From a beta proteobacterium AAP65 (GTDB lineage: Bacteria; Pseudomonadota; Gammaproteobacteria; Burkholderiales; Burkholderiaceae_C): 64,000 bases of DNA. The notes beneath the pieces are model-generated. The model was not told where the DNA came from, did no database searches, and saw only the letters and a program-made list of their open reading frames with translations. Each line of letters opens with the position of its first letter. Positions within the stretch are counted from its first letter, which is position 1. This document shows, piece after piece, positions 8,861 through 19,018 of the stretch. The stretch covers positions 124,001-188,000 of the forward strand of contig LJHW01000001.1 in assembly GCA_001295865.1 (NCBI GenBank). The letters are read 5' to 3'. The translations under genes were made by a program, and so were the position numbers.

Positions 8861-11509
8861 ATGAACGACAAATACGTCCCCGCCGAGGTCGAATCGGCCG
8901 CGCAAGCCCACTGGCAGGCCAGCGGCGCCACCACCGTCACCGAAGACGCCTCGCGCCCCAAGTTCTACGCCTGCAGCATGCTGCCCTACCCCAGCGGCAA
9001 GCTGCACATGGGGCACGTGCGCAACTACACCATCAACGACATGATGGCGCGCTACCTGCGCATGAAGGGCTACAACGTCCTCATGCCCATGGGCTGGGAC
9101 GCCTTCGGCCTGCCGGCCGAGAACGCCGCCATGGCCAACAACGTGCCGCCGGCGGCCTGGACACGCGCCAACATCGCCGACATGAAGGCGCAGATGCAGC
9201 CGCTGGGCCTGGCCTTCGACTGGAGCCGCGAGCTCGCCACCTGCGACGCCAGCTACTACAAGTGGAACCAGTGGTTCTTCCTGAAGATGCTCGAAAAGGG
9301 CATCGCCTACAAGAAGACGCAGATCGTCAACTGGGACCCGGTCGACCAGACCGTGCTGGCCAACGAGCAGGTGGTGGACGGCCGCGGCTGGCGCAGCGGC
9401 GCCCTCGTCGAAAAACGCGAGATCCCGGGCTACTACCTGGCCATCACGCAGTACGCCGACGAGCTGCTCAGCGGCGTGAACGACCACACCGTGCCGCACT
9501 ACCTGGAAGGCTGGCCCGAGCGTGTGCGCCTGATGCAGGAGCACTGGATCGGCAAGAGCGAAGGCGTGCGGTTCGCTTTCCCGCACCGCATCAGCGGCGC
9601 TGACGGTCAGCTGGTGCAGGACGGCAAGCTCTACGTCTTCACCACGCGCGCCGACACCATCATGGGCGTGACCTTCTGTGCCGTGGCGCCCGAGCACCCG
9701 CTGGCGCAACTGGCCGCAGCCACGCAGCCCAAGGTGGCCGCCTTCATCGAAGAGTGCAAGAAGGGCGGCACGACGGAAGCCGAGCTGGCGCTGAAAGAGA
9801 AGGCCGGCCTGCCGCTGGGCCTGCACGTGCAGCACCCCATCACCGGGCAGGACGTGCCGGTGTGGGTGGGCAACTACGTGCTGATGGGCTATGGCGACGG
9901 CGCCGTGATGGGCGTGCCCGCGCACGACGAGCGCGACTTCGCTTTCGCCAAGAAGTACGGCATCCCGATGCTGCAGGTGGTGGCCATCGACGGCGAGACC
10001 TTCAGCTACGAGCAGTGGCAAGACTGGTACGGCGACAAGACACGCGGCTACACCGTCAACAGCGACAACTACAGCGGCCTGGCCTACAAGCCCGCGGTGG
10101 ACGCCATCGCGGCTGTGCTGGCCGAGAAGGGCCTGGGCGAGAAGAAGACCACCTGGCGCCTGCGCGACTGGGGCATCAGCCGCCAGCGTTACTGGGGCAC
10201 GCCCATCCCCATCATCCACTGTGACGATTGCGGCAGCGTGCCGGTGCCGGAGCAAGACCTGCCCGTGGTGCTGCCCGAAGACCTGGTGCCGGACGGCAGC
10301 GGCAACCCGCTGAACAAGTGCGCGAGTTTCCTCAACGTGCCTTGCCCGAAGTGCGGCAAGCCGGCGAAGCGCGAAACCGACACCATGGACACCTTCGTCG
10401 ACAGCGCCTGGTACTACATGCGCTATGCCTGCCCGGGCAGCGACAACGCGATGGTGGACGCGCGCAACGAGTACTGGATGCCGATGGACCAGTACATCGG
10501 CGGCATCGAGCACGCGGTGCTGCATCTGCTGTACGCGCGCTTCTGGACCAAGGCCATGCGCGACCTCGGCCTGGTGAGCTTCAGCGAGCCCTTCACCAAG
10601 CTCTTCACGCAGGGCATGCTGCTCAACGAAAGCTTCTACCGTGAAGAGGCCGGCGGCAAGAAGCGCTGGTTCTACCCGAGCGAAGTGGAGGTGCAGTACG
10701 ACGAGCGCGGCGCGCCGGTCTCGGCCACCGCCAAGGCCGACGGCCAACCCGTGAGCCTGGGCGGCATCGAGAAGATGTCCAAGAGCAAGAACAACGTCGT
10801 CGAGCCGAAAGACATCATCGCCAAGTTCGGCGCCGACACCGCGCGTGTGTTCACGATGTTCGCCGGCCCGCCCGACCAGAGCGCGGCCTGGAGCGACAGC
10901 GGCGCCGAGGGCAGCTACCGCTTCCTGCGCCGGCTGTGGAACAGCGGCGTGAAGCTCGCGCCTGCGCTGGCCACGGCCGCGGCTTCGTTCGATGGCGCAA
11001 GCCCCGCTGCCGCGGCGCTGCGCCGCGAGATGCACCTGCTGCTGCGCCAGATCACCAGCGACTTCGACCGCCTGCAATACAACACCGTGATCTCAGGCGC
11101 GATGAAGATGCTCAACGCCATCGAAGACGCCAAGCTGGCCGCCACGCCGGCCGACGCGGCGGTGGGGCAAGAGGCTTTCGGCCTGTTGCTGCGCGCGCTC
11201 TACCCGGCCGCGCCGCACATCACGCACGCGCTGTGGCAACAGCTGGGCTTTGCCACGAAACACGGCAGCGAGATCGTCGGCGCGCCCTGGCCGCAGGTGG
11301 ACGAAGCAGCGCTGGTGCAGGACGAGATCGAGCTCATGCTGCAGGTGGCCGGCAAGCTGCGCGGCAGCATCCGCGTGCCCGCGGGCGCCGACCGCACGGT
11401 GATCGAGGCCGCAGCGCTGGCCAGCCCCGATTTCCTGCGCTTCGCCGAAGGCAAGGCCGCGAAGAAGGTCGTGATCGTGCCGGGCCGGCTGGTCAATGTC
11501 GTCGTCTAG
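8861..11509 (+). CDS. leuS: Leucyl-tRNA synthetase
   Basis: An 882-residue class I leucyl-tRNA synthetase charging tRNA-Leu in the cytoplasm. The HIGH-type signature is HMGH at 49-52 in [16 protein letters not shown]. The [13 protein letters not shown] motif follows. The CP1 editing domain contains TTRADTIMG, and [17 protein letters not shown] precedes the zinc-like insert with CPKCGKP. The KMSKS loop is present as [14 protein letters not shown]. The anticodon-binding C-terminal part is complete. Length is standard. There is no visible ribosome-binding site; a TAGAAT hexamer ends six bases before the ATG. The last 14 bases overlap lptE. Confidence 0.98.
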   Translation: MNDKYVPAEVESAAQAHWQASGATTVTEDASRPKFYACSMLPYPSGKLHMGHVRNYTINDMMARYLRMKGYNVLMPMGWDAFGLPAENAAMANNVPPAAWTRANIADMKAQMQPLGLAFDWSRELATCDASYYKWNQWFFLKMLEKGIAYKKTQIVNWDPVDQTVLANEQVVDGRGWRSGALVEKREIPGYYLAITQYADELLSGVNDHTVPHYLEGWPERVRLMQEHWIGKSEGVRFAFPHRISGADGQLVQDGKLYVFTTRADTIMGVTFCAVAPEHPLAQLAAATQPKVAAFIEECKKGGTTEAELALKEKAGLPLGLHVQHPITGQDVPVWVGNYVLMGYGDGAVMGVPAHDERDFAFAKKYGIPMLQVVAIDGETFSYEQWQDWYGDKTRGYTVNSDNYSGLAYKPAVDAIAAVLAEKGLGEKKTTWRLRDWGISRQRYWGTPIPIIHCDDCGSVPVPEQDLPVVLPEDLVPDGSGNPLNKCASFLNVPCPKCGKPAKRETDTMDTFVDSAWYYMRYACPGSDNAMVDARNEYWMPMDQYIGGIEHAVLHLLYARFWTKAMRDLGLVSFSEPFTKLFTQGMLLNESFYREEAGGKKRWFYPSEVEVQYDERGAPVSATAKADGQPVSLGGIEKMSKSKNNVVEPKDIIAKFGADTARVFTMFAGPPDQSAAWSDSGAEGSYRFLRRLWNSGVKLAPALATAAASFDGASPAAAALRREMHLLLRQITSDFDRLQYNTVISGAMKMLNAIEDAKLAATPADAAVGQEAFGLLLRALYPAAPHITHALWQQLGFATKHGSEIVGAPWPQVDEAALVQDEIELMLQVAGKLRGSIRVPAGADRTVIEAAALASPDFLRFAEGKAAKKVVIVPGRLVNVVV

Positions 11510-11996
11510 GCGCCACTGGCTGCGCGCCGGGCTCGCCCTGGGCCCGGTGGCCTTGCTGGCCGGCTGCGGCTTCGAGCTGCGCCGCCCGCCGCGCCTGGGC
11601 TTCGACAGCATCGCACTCACCGGCTTTGCGCCCCGTTCGCCACTGGCCGAAGACCTGCGCCGCCAGCTGCTGCTGCAGGTGCGTGTGCTCGATGCGCCCG
11701 ACCGCGCGCAGGTGGTGTTGCACGCGCTGGAAGACCAGCGCGAGCGCAGCGTGGTGGCCAGCACCTCGGCCGCGCAGGTGCGTGAACTGCAGCTGCGCCT
11801 GAAACTGAACTTTCGTGCCCACACGCCGGCTGGCCGCGAGCTCATCGCGCGTTCTGAACTGCTGCTGCAGCGCGACCTGAGCTACAGCGAAACCGCGGCC
11901 CTGGCCAAGGAGTTCGAAGAAGCCGAACTCTTCCGCGAGATGCAGGCCGACCTGGTGGGCCAGGTGTTGCGGCGCCTGGCCGCGGTGCAGGTCTGA
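11496..11996 (+). CDS. lptE: LPS-assembly lipoprotein LptE
   Basis: A 166-residue outer-membrane lipoprotein, partner of LptD in the final step of lipopolysaccharide export. A signal peptide with an Arg-rich n-region ends in the lipobox LLAGC (Cys24). The immediately following GFELRRPP matches the LptE N-terminal signature CGF-x-LR. The remaining alpha/beta domain, ending in [20 protein letters not shown] as the C-terminal helix, fits the family. The ATG lies inside the end of leuS (14-nt overlap), and holA follows 17 nt after the stop: the conserved leuS-lptE-holA order. Confidence 0.93.
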   Translation: MSSSRRHWLRAGLALGPVALLAGCGFELRRPPRLGFDSIALTGFAPRSPLAEDLRRQLLLQVRVLDAPDRAQVVLHALEDQRERSVVASTSAAQVRELQLRLKLNFRAHTPAGRELIARSELLLQRDLSYSETAALAKEFEEAELFREMQADLVGQVLRRLAAVQV

Positions 11997-12013
11997 GCAC
12001 CCCACAGCACGCC

Positions 12014-13096
12014 ATGCAGATCCGCCCCGAACAGCTTGAAGCCCAGCTCGCGCGCGGGCTCAAGCCGGTCTACACCATCCACGGCGACGAGCCCTTGCTC
12101 GCGCAAGAGGCCGGCGACGCCATTCGCGCCGCCGCGCGCGCGGCCGGCTACACCGAGCGCCAGGTTTTCACCGTCAGCGGCGCGCACTTCGATTGGAGCG
12201 GCGTGCTCGGCGCCGCGCAGGCCATGAGCCTGTTCGCCGAGAAGCAGCTGATCGAGATCCGCATCCCTTCCGGCAAACCCGGCAAGGAAGGCAGCGAGAT
12301 GCTGCAGCGTTATTGCGAGCAGCTCAGCGATGACGTGATGACGCTCGTGACGCTGCCCAGGCTCGATTTCCAGCAGCTCAAGGCGGCGTGGTTCGCGGCG
12401 CTCGACAGCCACGGCACCACCGTGCGCGTGGAAACGCTGGACCGCAAGGCCCTGCCCGCCTGGCTGGCGCAGCGCCTGCAGCGCCAGGGCCAGCGGGTGC
12501 GCGCCGGCGACGAAGGCCAGCGCACGCTGGCGTTTTTCGCCGACCGTGTGGAAGGCAACCTGCTGGCTGCCCACCAAGAGTTGCAGAAGCTCGGCCTGCT
12601 GCACCCGCCGGGTGAGCTGAGCTTCGAGCAGGTGGAAGCCGCGGTGCTGAACGTGGCGCGTTTCGACACCGCCAAGCTCAGCGAAGCCGTGTGGACGGGC
12701 AACGTGCCGCGCGCGCTGCGTGTGCTCGACGGCCTGCGCCACGAAGGCGAAGCCGCGGTGCTGGTGCACTGGACGCTGGCCGACGACCTGCGCGGCCTGG
12801 CCCGCGCCCGCGCCGCGCTCGACGACGGCAAGCCCATGCCGCTGGCGCTGCGCGAAGCCCGCGCTTGGGGCCTGAAGGAAAAGCTCTTCGAGCGTGTGCT
12901 GCCGCTGCTGGCCGGCCACCAGCTGGCCCACCTGCTGGAGGCCGCCAGCATCTGCGACGGCATCGTCAAAGGCCTGAAGCACCCGGATTGGCCGCACAGC
13001 CCCTGGGACGCGCTGCGCCGCCTGCTGCTGATGGCGATGCAGCACACGCGCCACGGCGTGCCGGCGCGCGCGCCCAGCCTGGCGCTGCAGGCCTGA
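12014..13096 (+). CDS. holA: DNA polymerase III delta subunit HolA
   Basis: A 360-residue delta subunit of the DnaX clamp-loader complex, which opens the beta sliding clamp. The N-terminal AAA-like domain starts MQIRPEQLEAQL and has the degenerate P-loop area YTIHGDEPLLAQEAGDAIR. The clamp-contact region AAQAMSLFAEKQLIEIRI follows near residue 70. C-terminal helices contain GLLHPPGELSFEQVEAAVL and the family motif in KLSEAVWTGNVPRALRVLDGL. Position after leuS-lptE is the conserved proteobacterial arrangement. Length is normal. Confidence 0.95.
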   Translation: MQIRPEQLEAQLARGLKPVYTIHGDEPLLAQEAGDAIRAAARAAGYTERQVFTVSGAHFDWSGVLGAAQAMSLFAEKQLIEIRIPSGKPGKEGSEMLQRYCEQLSDDVMTLVTLPRLDFQQLKAAWFAALDSHGTTVRVETLDRKALPAWLAQRLQRQGQRVRAGDEGQRTLAFFADRVEGNLLAAHQELQKLGLLHPPGELSFEQVEAAVLNVARFDTAKLSEAVWTGNVPRALRVLDGLRHEGEAAVLVHWTLADDLRGLARARAALDDGKPMPLALREARAWGLKEKLFERVLPLLAGHQLAHLLEAASICDGIVKGLKHPDWPHSPWDALRRLLLMAMQHTRHGVPARAPSLALQA

Positions 13097-13201
13097 GGCC
13101 AGGCCGCGGCACCGCCCGCGGGTCGGCCCTGATGGGAAAGCTCCGGATGGCCGGCCGTCAGCCAGCCGTCAGAATCGCCGCCAGCACAGGGTGGGGTGGG
13201 G

Positions 13202-14890
13202 ATGGCGAAATCGTGGCTCAGGCAATACCCCGCTGGCGTGCCCAGCGAGGTGGCCGTGGACGCGTGGCCTTCGCTGGTAGCCCTGCTCGACGAAAGCCTG
13301 CACACCCACCGCGAACGCAGCGCCTGCCTCTGCCTGGGCCGCAGCCTGCGCTACGCCGAACTCGACGAACGTTCGCTGCAACTGGCCGCCTGGCTGCAGG
13401 CCCAGGGCCTGGCCCGTGGCGAGCGCGTGGTGGTGATGCTGCCCAACACGCCCAGCTTCCTGGTGGCCACGCTGGGCGTGCTGCGCGCGGGGCTGGTGGT
13501 GGTGAACGTCGACCCGCGCAGCAGTGCGCGTGAACTCGAGCATGTGCTGAAAGACGCCGGGGCGCGGGCCATCGTCGTCATCGACCAGGCCGCCGCCACG
13601 CTGCAGCAGGCGCTGGAGAAAGTGCCGCTGCAGCACGTGCTGCTGGCCCGCCTGGGCGACCTGCTCGGGCCGCTGAAGGGCCGGCTGGTCAACCAGCTGG
13701 CGCAGCGTGTGCGCAAGCTCGTGCCCAACTTCCAGCTGCCGGGGGCCGTGCCCTTCATGGCGGCATTGGCGCGGGGCAAGCGCCTGCGGCCTGCGCACAG
13801 CCGGCCGGCCCTGGGCCCCGACGACATCGCCGTGCTGCAGTACACCGGTGGCACCACCGGGCCCAGCCGCGGCGTGGTGCTGCTGCACCGCCACGTGGTG
13901 GCGCACCTGCTGCAAAGCCGGGCCTGGTACGCGCCGGCGCTGGCGCGCATCCCGCCCGGTGAACAGCCGCTCACCGTGGGCGCACTGCCGCTGCACCATG
14001 CCTACGGCTTCCACCTCATCGCGCTGCTGGGCCTGTTCACGGGCGGCTGCACGTTGCTGGTGCCACAGGCGCAAGACACGGGCGCGCTGCTCAAGACCCT
14101 GGCGCGCCACCGTGTGCACGCCTTCCCGGGGGCGGAATCGCTCTTCGCGGCGCTGCTGCGTCACCCCGAGATGGCGCATGTGGACTGGTCGTCGTTGGTG
14201 CTGTGCATCGGCGGCGGCATGGCCGTTCAGCCGGCCACCGCGGCGGCTTGGGCGGCGCGCACGGGCTGCGCGCTGTGCGAGGGCTACGGCCTCAGCGAAG
14301 CCGTGGCCTCGGTGTGCTGCAACCCGGTGGACAACCGCGGCTACAGCGGCCACCTCGGCGTGCCGCTGCCGGGCACCGAGGTGGTGCTGCTCGACGACGC
14401 CGGCTGCGAGGTGCCCGCCGGCACGGCCGGCGAGATCGCCATCCGCGGCCCGCAGGTGATGGCCGGCTACTGGCAGCGCCCCGACGAAACCGCGCGTGTG
14501 ATGGCCCCCGGCGGCTGGCTGCGCAGCGGCGACATCGGCGTGATGGACGAACCAGGCCGGCTGCGCCTGGTCGACCGCAAGAAGGACCTGATCTTCGTCA
14601 GCGGCTTCAACGTCTACCCCGGCGAGGTGGAAGACGTGCTGGCGCAGATGCCCGGCGTGGAAGAGTGCGCCGTGATCGGCGTGCCCGACGAGCGTGTGGG
14701 TGAACTCGTGAAGGCCGTGGTGGTGCGCCAGGGCGGGGGCGGCAGCCGGCCGAACGAGGCCGACGTGCGCGCCTGGTGCGAGGCCAACCTCACCGGCTAC
14801 AAACGCCCGCGGGTGGTGGAGTTCCGCAGCCAGCTGCCCAAGAGCACCGTGGGCAAGGTGCTGCGGCGCGCGCTGCGCGAGGCGGGGTGA
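13202..14890 (+). CDS. AMP-dependent acyl-CoA synthetase (FadD-like)
   Basis: A 562-residue adenylate-forming enzyme, most like long-chain fatty acid-CoA ligase. The start MAKSWLRQYPAGVPSEV resembles FadD N-termini, so ATG 13202 is preferred over GTG 13196. Core motifs are visible: the P-loop-like YTGGTTGPSRGVVL, PLHHAYGF, the adenine-binding EGYGLSEA, the hinge aspartate region RSGDIGVMDEPGRLRLVDRKKD, and the C-terminal catalytic lysine in LPKSTVGKVLRR. The P-loop ends in Arg-Gly where FadD enzymes usually have Lys-Gly, a small deviation that need not abolish activity. No beta-oxidation genes adjoin it, so substrate chain length is open. Confidence 0.85.
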   Translation: MAKSWLRQYPAGVPSEVAVDAWPSLVALLDESLHTHRERSACLCLGRSLRYAELDERSLQLAAWLQAQGLARGERVVVMLPNTPSFLVATLGVLRAGLVVVNVDPRSSARELEHVLKDAGARAIVVIDQAAATLQQALEKVPLQHVLLARLGDLLGPLKGRLVNQLAQRVRKLVPNFQLPGAVPFMAALARGKRLRPAHSRPALGPDDIAVLQYTGGTTGPSRGVVLLHRHVVAHLLQSRAWYAPALARIPPGEQPLTVGALPLHHAYGFHLIALLGLFTGGCTLLVPQAQDTGALLKTLARHRVHAFPGAESLFAALLRHPEMAHVDWSSLVLCIGGGMAVQPATAAAWAARTGCALCEGYGLSEAVASVCCNPVDNRGYSGHLGVPLPGTEVVLLDDAGCEVPAGTAGEIAIRGPQVMAGYWQRPDETARVMAPGGWLRSGDIGVMDEPGRLRLVDRKKDLIFVSGFNVYPGEVEDVLAQMPGVEECAVIGVPDERVGELVKAVVVRQGGGGSRPNEADVRAWCEANLTGYKRPRVVEFRSQLPKSTVGKVLRRALREAG

Positions 14891-14925
14891 ACTCGGGTGC
14901 GGCGGGCCGGCTAAGCTCGCGGCCC

Positions 14926-16263
14926 ATGCTGCCTGCCATCGCCGAACTCCGCGCCACGCTCACCACCCCCGGGGCCCACGCCGCGCTCATCGAGCAGGTG
15001 CTCGATGCCGCCCGCGGCCCGGCCGCGACGAGCGTCTACACAACGCTGCTGCCCGAGCGCGCGCGCGCCGCTGCACAGGCGGCCGATGCGGCACAGGCCG
15101 CCGGCCAGCCGCTGGGGCCGCTGGCCGGCCTGCCGGTGAGCGTGAAAGACCTCTACGACATCGAAGGCCGCACCACGCTCGCCGGCTCGGTGCTGCGCCG
15201 CGGCGCGCCCGCGGCCTTGTGCGACGCCGAAGCCGTGGCACGGCTGCAGCGGGCCGGCGCGGCGATCACTGGCCTCACGAACATGACCGAGTTCGCTTTC
15301 TCGGGTGTGGGCATGAACTCCCACCACGGCACGCCGCGCAACCCGTGTGATGCCGCGGTGGCGCGCATCCCCGGCGGCTCGTCCTCGGGCGCGGCGGTGT
15401 CGGTGGCCCTCGGCCAGGCCGTGGCCGCGTTGGGCTCCGACACCGGCGGCTCCATCCGCGTGCCGGCCGCGCTGTGCGGGCTGGTGGGCTTCAAGAACAC
15501 GCAGGCCCGCACGCCGCTGGCGGGGGCCTTTCCGCTGAGCTTCACGCTCGACACCGCCTGCGCGATGGCGCGCACGGTCGCCGACTGCCTGCTGGTGGAT
15601 GGCGTGCTGGCCGGCGCGCCGCGGCAGGTGCCGGCTCGCAGCGTGAAAGGCCTGCGCCTGGCGCTGCCGCAGACCGTGGTGCTCGACGGCCTGCAGCCCG
15701 CCGTGGCCACGGCCTTCGAGCGTGCGCTCACGCGCCTGTCGCAGGCCGGCGCGCAGATCGTGCCGCTGCCGCTGGCAGAGCTGGCCGAGGTGGCGCAGAT
15801 CAACGCGCCCGGTGGCTTCTCGGCCATCGAGGCCTACGCCGTGCACCGCGAGGCCCTGGCCACACAGCGTGAACTGTTCGACCCCCGCGTGGCGCGCCGC
15901 ATCGCGCTGGGCGAAGGCGTGAGCGCGGCAGACTACATCGTGCTGCAGCAGCGCCGGCGCGATTGGATCTTGCGCACCACGCAGCGCCTCGCCGGCTTCG
16001 ACGCGCTGCTCTGCCCCACGGTGCCGATCGTCGCGCCGTCCATCGCCGAGCTGCTGCACGACGACGAGGCCTTCTTCCGCAGCAACGGCCTGCTGTTGCG
16101 CAACACCTTCCTCATCAACTTCCTCGACGGCTGCGCCTTCACGCTGCCCTGCCACACGCCCGGCGAGCTGCCCGTGGGCCTGATGCTGGCCGCCCCCGGC
16201 GGGCACGACGCCGCGCTGGCCGGCGTGGCGCTGGCGGTGGAAGCCCTGTTGCAGCGGGGCTGA
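14926..16263 (+). CDS. Amidase (amidase signature family)
   Basis: A 445-residue amidase-signature serine hydrolase. The Ser-cisSer-Lys triad is present: Lys in LPVSVKDLYD (~residue 72), the cis-Ser in GSDTGGSIRVPAALCG, and the Gly/Ser-rich signature RIPGGSSSGAAVSVALG just before it. It hydrolyses an amide or ester bond of an unknown small substrate. GatA is unlikely because gatB/gatC are absent and the C-terminal region lacks GatA features. The ATG at 14926 gives the natural N-terminus; a TAAGCT hexamer lies eight bases upstream. It is followed five bases later by rsmE in the same direction. Confidence 0.88.
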   Translation: MLPAIAELRATLTTPGAHAALIEQVLDAARGPAATSVYTTLLPERARAAAQAADAAQAAGQPLGPLAGLPVSVKDLYDIEGRTTLAGSVLRRGAPAALCDAEAVARLQRAGAAITGLTNMTEFAFSGVGMNSHHGTPRNPCDAAVARIPGGSSSGAAVSVALGQAVAALGSDTGGSIRVPAALCGLVGFKNTQARTPLAGAFPLSFTLDTACAMARTVADCLLVDGVLAGAPRQVPARSVKGLRLALPQTVVLDGLQPAVATAFERALTRLSQAGAQIVPLPLAELAEVAQINAPGGFSAIEAYAVHREALATQRELFDPRVARRIALGEGVSAADYIVLQQRRRDWILRTTQRLAGFDALLCPTVPIVAPSIAELLHDDEAFFRSNGLLLRNTFLINFLDGCAFTLPCHTPGELPVGLMLAAPGGHDAALAGVALAVEALLQRG

Positions 16264-16268
16264 GCGGC

Positions 16269-16997
16269 ATGCGTCTTTTTGTTGGCGAGCCCCTGCAGGC
16301 GCACACCGAACTCAGCCTGCCCCCGGGCGCCGCGCGCCACGCGCAGGTGCGCCGTGTGCAGCCGGGCGACACGCTGCGGCTCTTCGACGGCAGCGGCCAC
16401 GACTGGCCCGCCACCGTGCTGGCCGTGGGCCGCAGCGAGGTGCGTGTGCAGCTCGGCGCGCCCGAAGCGGTGCAGCGCGAACTGCCGCGCGCCGTGCACA
16501 TCGCGCTGGTCATGCCGGCCAACGAACGCATGGATGCGCTGGTTGAAAAAGCCACCGAGCTGGGCGTGGCTGGCGTGCAGCCGCTGATGAGCCAGCGCTC
16601 GGTGCTGCGCCTGGCGGGTGAACGTGCGCAGCGCAAGCAGCAGCACTGGCAGGCCATCGCCGAAGGTGCGTGCGAGCAGTGCGGCCGCGCACGCGTGCCC
16701 GCCGTGGGCGCGGTGCAAGACTTGAGCGCCTGGCTGGCCGCCTTGCCGCCGGCCGGCGCTGGCACCCGCCTGCTGCTGAGCCTGCAGCCCGATGCGCAGC
16801 CGCTGGCCGCGCTGGTGCCTGCCGATACCAGCCCCGTGCTCACGCTCAGCGGGCCCGAGGGCGGCCTCACGCCCGACGAAGAAGCCGCCGCGCGGCGCGC
16901 CGGTTTCCGCCCCGTGGCGCTGGGCCCGCGCGTGCTGCGCGCCGACACCGCCCCACTCGCGGTGCTGGCCTGGCTGGGGCTGCAGGCACCGGCCTGA
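16269..16997 (+). CDS. rsmE: 16S rRNA (uracil1498-N3)-methyltransferase RsmE
   Basis: A 242-residue SPOUT-class methyltransferase that modifies U1498 of 16S rRNA with S-adenosylmethionine. The N-terminal PUA-like domain includes HAQVRRVQPGDTLRLFDGSG. The C-terminal knot domain carries KATELGVAGVQPLMSQRS, the SAM-binding loop LSGPEGGLTPDEE and the final knot motif LGPRVLRADTAPLAVLAWL, all diagnostic for RsmE. Length and architecture are normal. It begins five bases after the amidase stop, so the two are probably co-transcribed although functionally unrelated. Confidence 0.95.
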   Translation: MRLFVGEPLQAHTELSLPPGAARHAQVRRVQPGDTLRLFDGSGHDWPATVLAVGRSEVRVQLGAPEAVQRELPRAVHIALVMPANERMDALVEKATELGVAGVQPLMSQRSVLRLAGERAQRKQQHWQAIAEGACEQCGRARVPAVGAVQDLSAWLAALPPAGAGTRLLLSLQPDAQPLAALVPADTSPVLTLSGPEGGLTPDEEAAARRAGFRPVALGPRVLRADTAPLAVLAWLGLQAPA

Positions 16998-17051
16998 CGC
17001 CGGTTTCAGGCACAGTCTGCGCCTCACCACAGCAGACCAGAAGGAAACACC

Positions 17052-17516
17052 ATGGGCTTGTTCGACTCCGTGATCGGCGCCATCGGCGCGCAGGCCGGCG
17101 GCCAAGGCGGCACCGACCCGCTGCAGGCCTTGATGGGCCTGATGAACCAGAGCGGCGGCCTGCCCGGGCTGCTGCAGCAGCTGCAGCAAGGCGGCCTGGG
17201 CGAGGCCGTGGCTTCGTGGATCTCCACCGGCCCCAACCAGGCCGTCTCGGCCGATGCACTGGGCCAGGCGCTGGGCGGCGACACGGTGGCAGGCTTCGCA
17301 CGCCAGCTCGGCATCGACCCCCAGCAGGGCCTGGGCATGCTGGCCCAGCTGCTGCCGCAGGTGGTGGACGGCCTCAGCCCGCAGGGCCGCCTGCCGGAAG
17401 GCCTGGGCCAGGGCGGCAGTGCCGACCTCGCCGGCATGCTGGGTGGTTTGCTTGGCGGAGGCGGCGGTGCCGGCGACCTGGGCGGCCTGCTGGGTGGGCT
17501 GCTCGGCAAACGTTGA
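17052..17516 (+). CDS. YidB family (DUF937) protein
   Basis: A 154-residue protein beginning MGLFDSVIGAIGAQAGG, the usual start of YidB/DUF937 proteins. The middle holds the conserved SWISTGPNQAVSADALGQAL and FARQLGIDPQQGLGMLAQLLP. A Gly/Leu-rich low-complexity tail (GMLGGLLGGGGGAGDLGGLLGGL) closes it. There is no signal peptide or clear membrane span. The family's role is unknown. A ribosome-binding AGAAGGAA precedes the ATG. It converges on the MFS gene; a 5-bp hairpin GGGCC/GGCCC (17520-17536) lies between them but is weak as a terminator. Confidence 0.88.
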   Translation: MGLFDSVIGAIGAQAGGQGGTDPLQALMGLMNQSGGLPGLLQQLQQGGLGEAVASWISTGPNQAVSADALGQALGGDTVAGFARQLGIDPQQGLGMLAQLLPQVVDGLSPQGRLPEGLGQGGSADLAGMLGGLLGGGGGAGDLGGLLGGLLGKR

Positions 17517-17536
17517 CACGGGCCTTCAATCGGCCC

Positions 17537-18886
17537 TCACTCGGCCTTCCTGCCGAAGGCCGGGTCGATGCGCAGCAGCGCCGCTGCCGCGAAAGAGGGC
17601 AGCGTGGCCACGCAGGCCCAAATGAAGAAGTGGGTGTAGCCCAGCTGGTCTTGCAGCCAGCCGGCCCACATGCCCGGCAGCATCATGCCCAGGGCCATGA
17701 AGCCGGTACACAGCGCGTAGTGCGCGGTCTTGTTCGGGTTCTCGCCGCCCGCGCCGTCGGTGCCCGCGGGGCCGTCATGGCCGCCGGCGATCATCAGCAT
17801 GTAGACCATGTAGGCGGTGAAGCCCAGGCCGTAGCCGAACTGCTCGGTGGCGATGGCCGCGGCCACCGGCGCCAGGCCGCTGGGCTGCCACACGGCCAGC
17901 GCGATGTAAACGGTGTTGGGCAGGTGCATGCACAGCACCAGCGGCCACAAGAGCTTCTTGAGACCGCCGCGGCTGATGAGCCAGCCGCCGAGCAAACCGC
18001 CCAAGGTGAGCGCGCCCACGCCGAAAGTGCCGTAAGCGATGCCCACGTCTTGGGTCGTGAGGCCCAGACCCCCGGCTTCGCGGGGGTCGAGCATGAACGG
18101 CGTCACCAGCTTCAGCAGCTGCGCCTCGGCAAAGCGGTACAGCAGCAGGAAAGCCAGGATGCGCGCCACGCCCGGCCGCTTGAAGAAGGCCACGAAGACG
18201 GCCGCGAAATCGGCGAAGAAGGTGGCGCTGCGCGGCACCGGGCGGTCGCTGGCGGGGCGCGGCAGCACGAAGTGGTGCCACACCGCCACGGTGACGAAAA
18301 ACGCCGCCATCAGCCCGAAGACCCAGGCCCACGCCATCGCCACGTTGCCGGTGGTCTGCTGCAGGTGGCCCGCCAGGTAAACGAGTCCGCCCTGGCCACC
18401 GATCATCGCCAGCCGGTAGCAGGTGCTGCGCACGCCCACGAAGGCCGCCTGCTGCGGCGCCGGCTGCGCCAGCATGTAGAAGCCGTCGGCCGCGATGTCG
18501 TGCGTGGCCGAGGCGAAGGCCATCAGCCAGAACACCACCAGCGTCATCTGCAGGAAGGCCGGCGCCGGCACCGCCAGCGCCACCATGGCCAGCAGCGCGC
18601 CCACCAGGAACTGCAGCACGACGATCCAGCGGCGCTTGGTGCCCAGCAGGTCGACCACCGGGCCCCACAGCGGCTTGATGACCCAGGGCAGGTAGAGCCA
18701 GCTCGTGAGCAGCGCGATGTCGGTGTTGCTGACGCCGAGGTTCTTGTACATCACCACGGCCAGCGTCATCACCACCACATATGGCAGGCCCTGGCTGAAG
18801 TACAGCGTGGGGATCCAGCGCCACGGGTGGCCCGTGGCGGCCGGGTGCTGGGCGGGCGGTGCGGGGGGGGCGGCAGGGGTGCTCAA
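17537..18886 (-). CDS. AmpG-like MFS transporter
   Basis: A 449-residue major facilitator protein with ~12 hydrophobic spans. The start WIPTLYFSQGLPYVVVMTLA and the following DIALLTSWLYLPWVIKPLWGP are typical of the AmpG/PAT group, which includes the anhydromuropeptide permease and acetyl-CoA transporters. An insertion rich in Gly/Asp (about residues 375-390) lies in a late loop. A role in importing muropeptides or other oligosaccharide-peptides across the inner membrane is suggested by family, not proven. It is divergent from a TonB-dependent receptor gene 248 bases away, and a beta-lactamase-like gene follows that receptor, so the three may form one uptake locus. Confidence 0.8.
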   Translation of the reverse strand: MSTPAAPPAPPAQHPAATGHPWRWIPTLYFSQGLPYVVVMTLAVVMYKNLGVSNTDIALLTSWLYLPWVIKPLWGPVVDLLGTKRRWIVVLQFLVGALLAMVALAVPAPAFLQMTLVVFWLMAFASATHDIAADGFYMLAQPAPQQAAFVGVRSTCYRLAMIGGQGGLVYLAGHLQQTTGNVAMAWAWVFGLMAAFFVTVAVWHHFVLPRPASDRPVPRSATFFADFAAVFVAFFKRPGVARILAFLLLYRFAEAQLLKLVTPFMLDPREAGGLGLTTQDVGIAYGTFGVGALTLGGLLGGWLISRGGLKKLLWPLVLCMHLPNTVYIALAVWQPSGLAPVAAAIATEQFGYGLGFTAYMVYMLMIAGGHDGPAGTDGAGGENPNKTAHYALCTGFMALGMMLPGMWAGWLQDQLGYTHFFIWACVATLPSFAAAALLRIDPAFGRKAE

Positions 18887-19018
18887 GGGCGTGTCGGCAG
18901 GCGTGGCAGGCCGCGATGTTCACACGGTTCGCAGGCCTGGCGGCCCGTGCAGCGCCATCCAAACACTGTTGTATGGACGCCGCATCGCCTGCGGTTATGG
19001 GCTTCCAACCGCCGAACA

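Noticed and set aside
7445..11077. 1210-codon open frame on the minus strand opposite dapB, exbB, exbD and leuS
   Set aside because: His/Ala/Arg-rich composition without any domain; it mirrors well-identified plus-strand genes and arises from GC-rich third positions.
14926..16263. GatA subunit of Glu-tRNA(Gln) amidotransferase
   Set aside because: gatB and gatC are absent nearby and the C-terminal half lacks GatA hallmarks; generic amidase is the safer call.
17520..17536. Possible bidirectional terminator between the YidB-like and MFS genes
   Set aside because: Only a 5-bp stem with a 7-nt loop and no T-tract; too weak to annotate.
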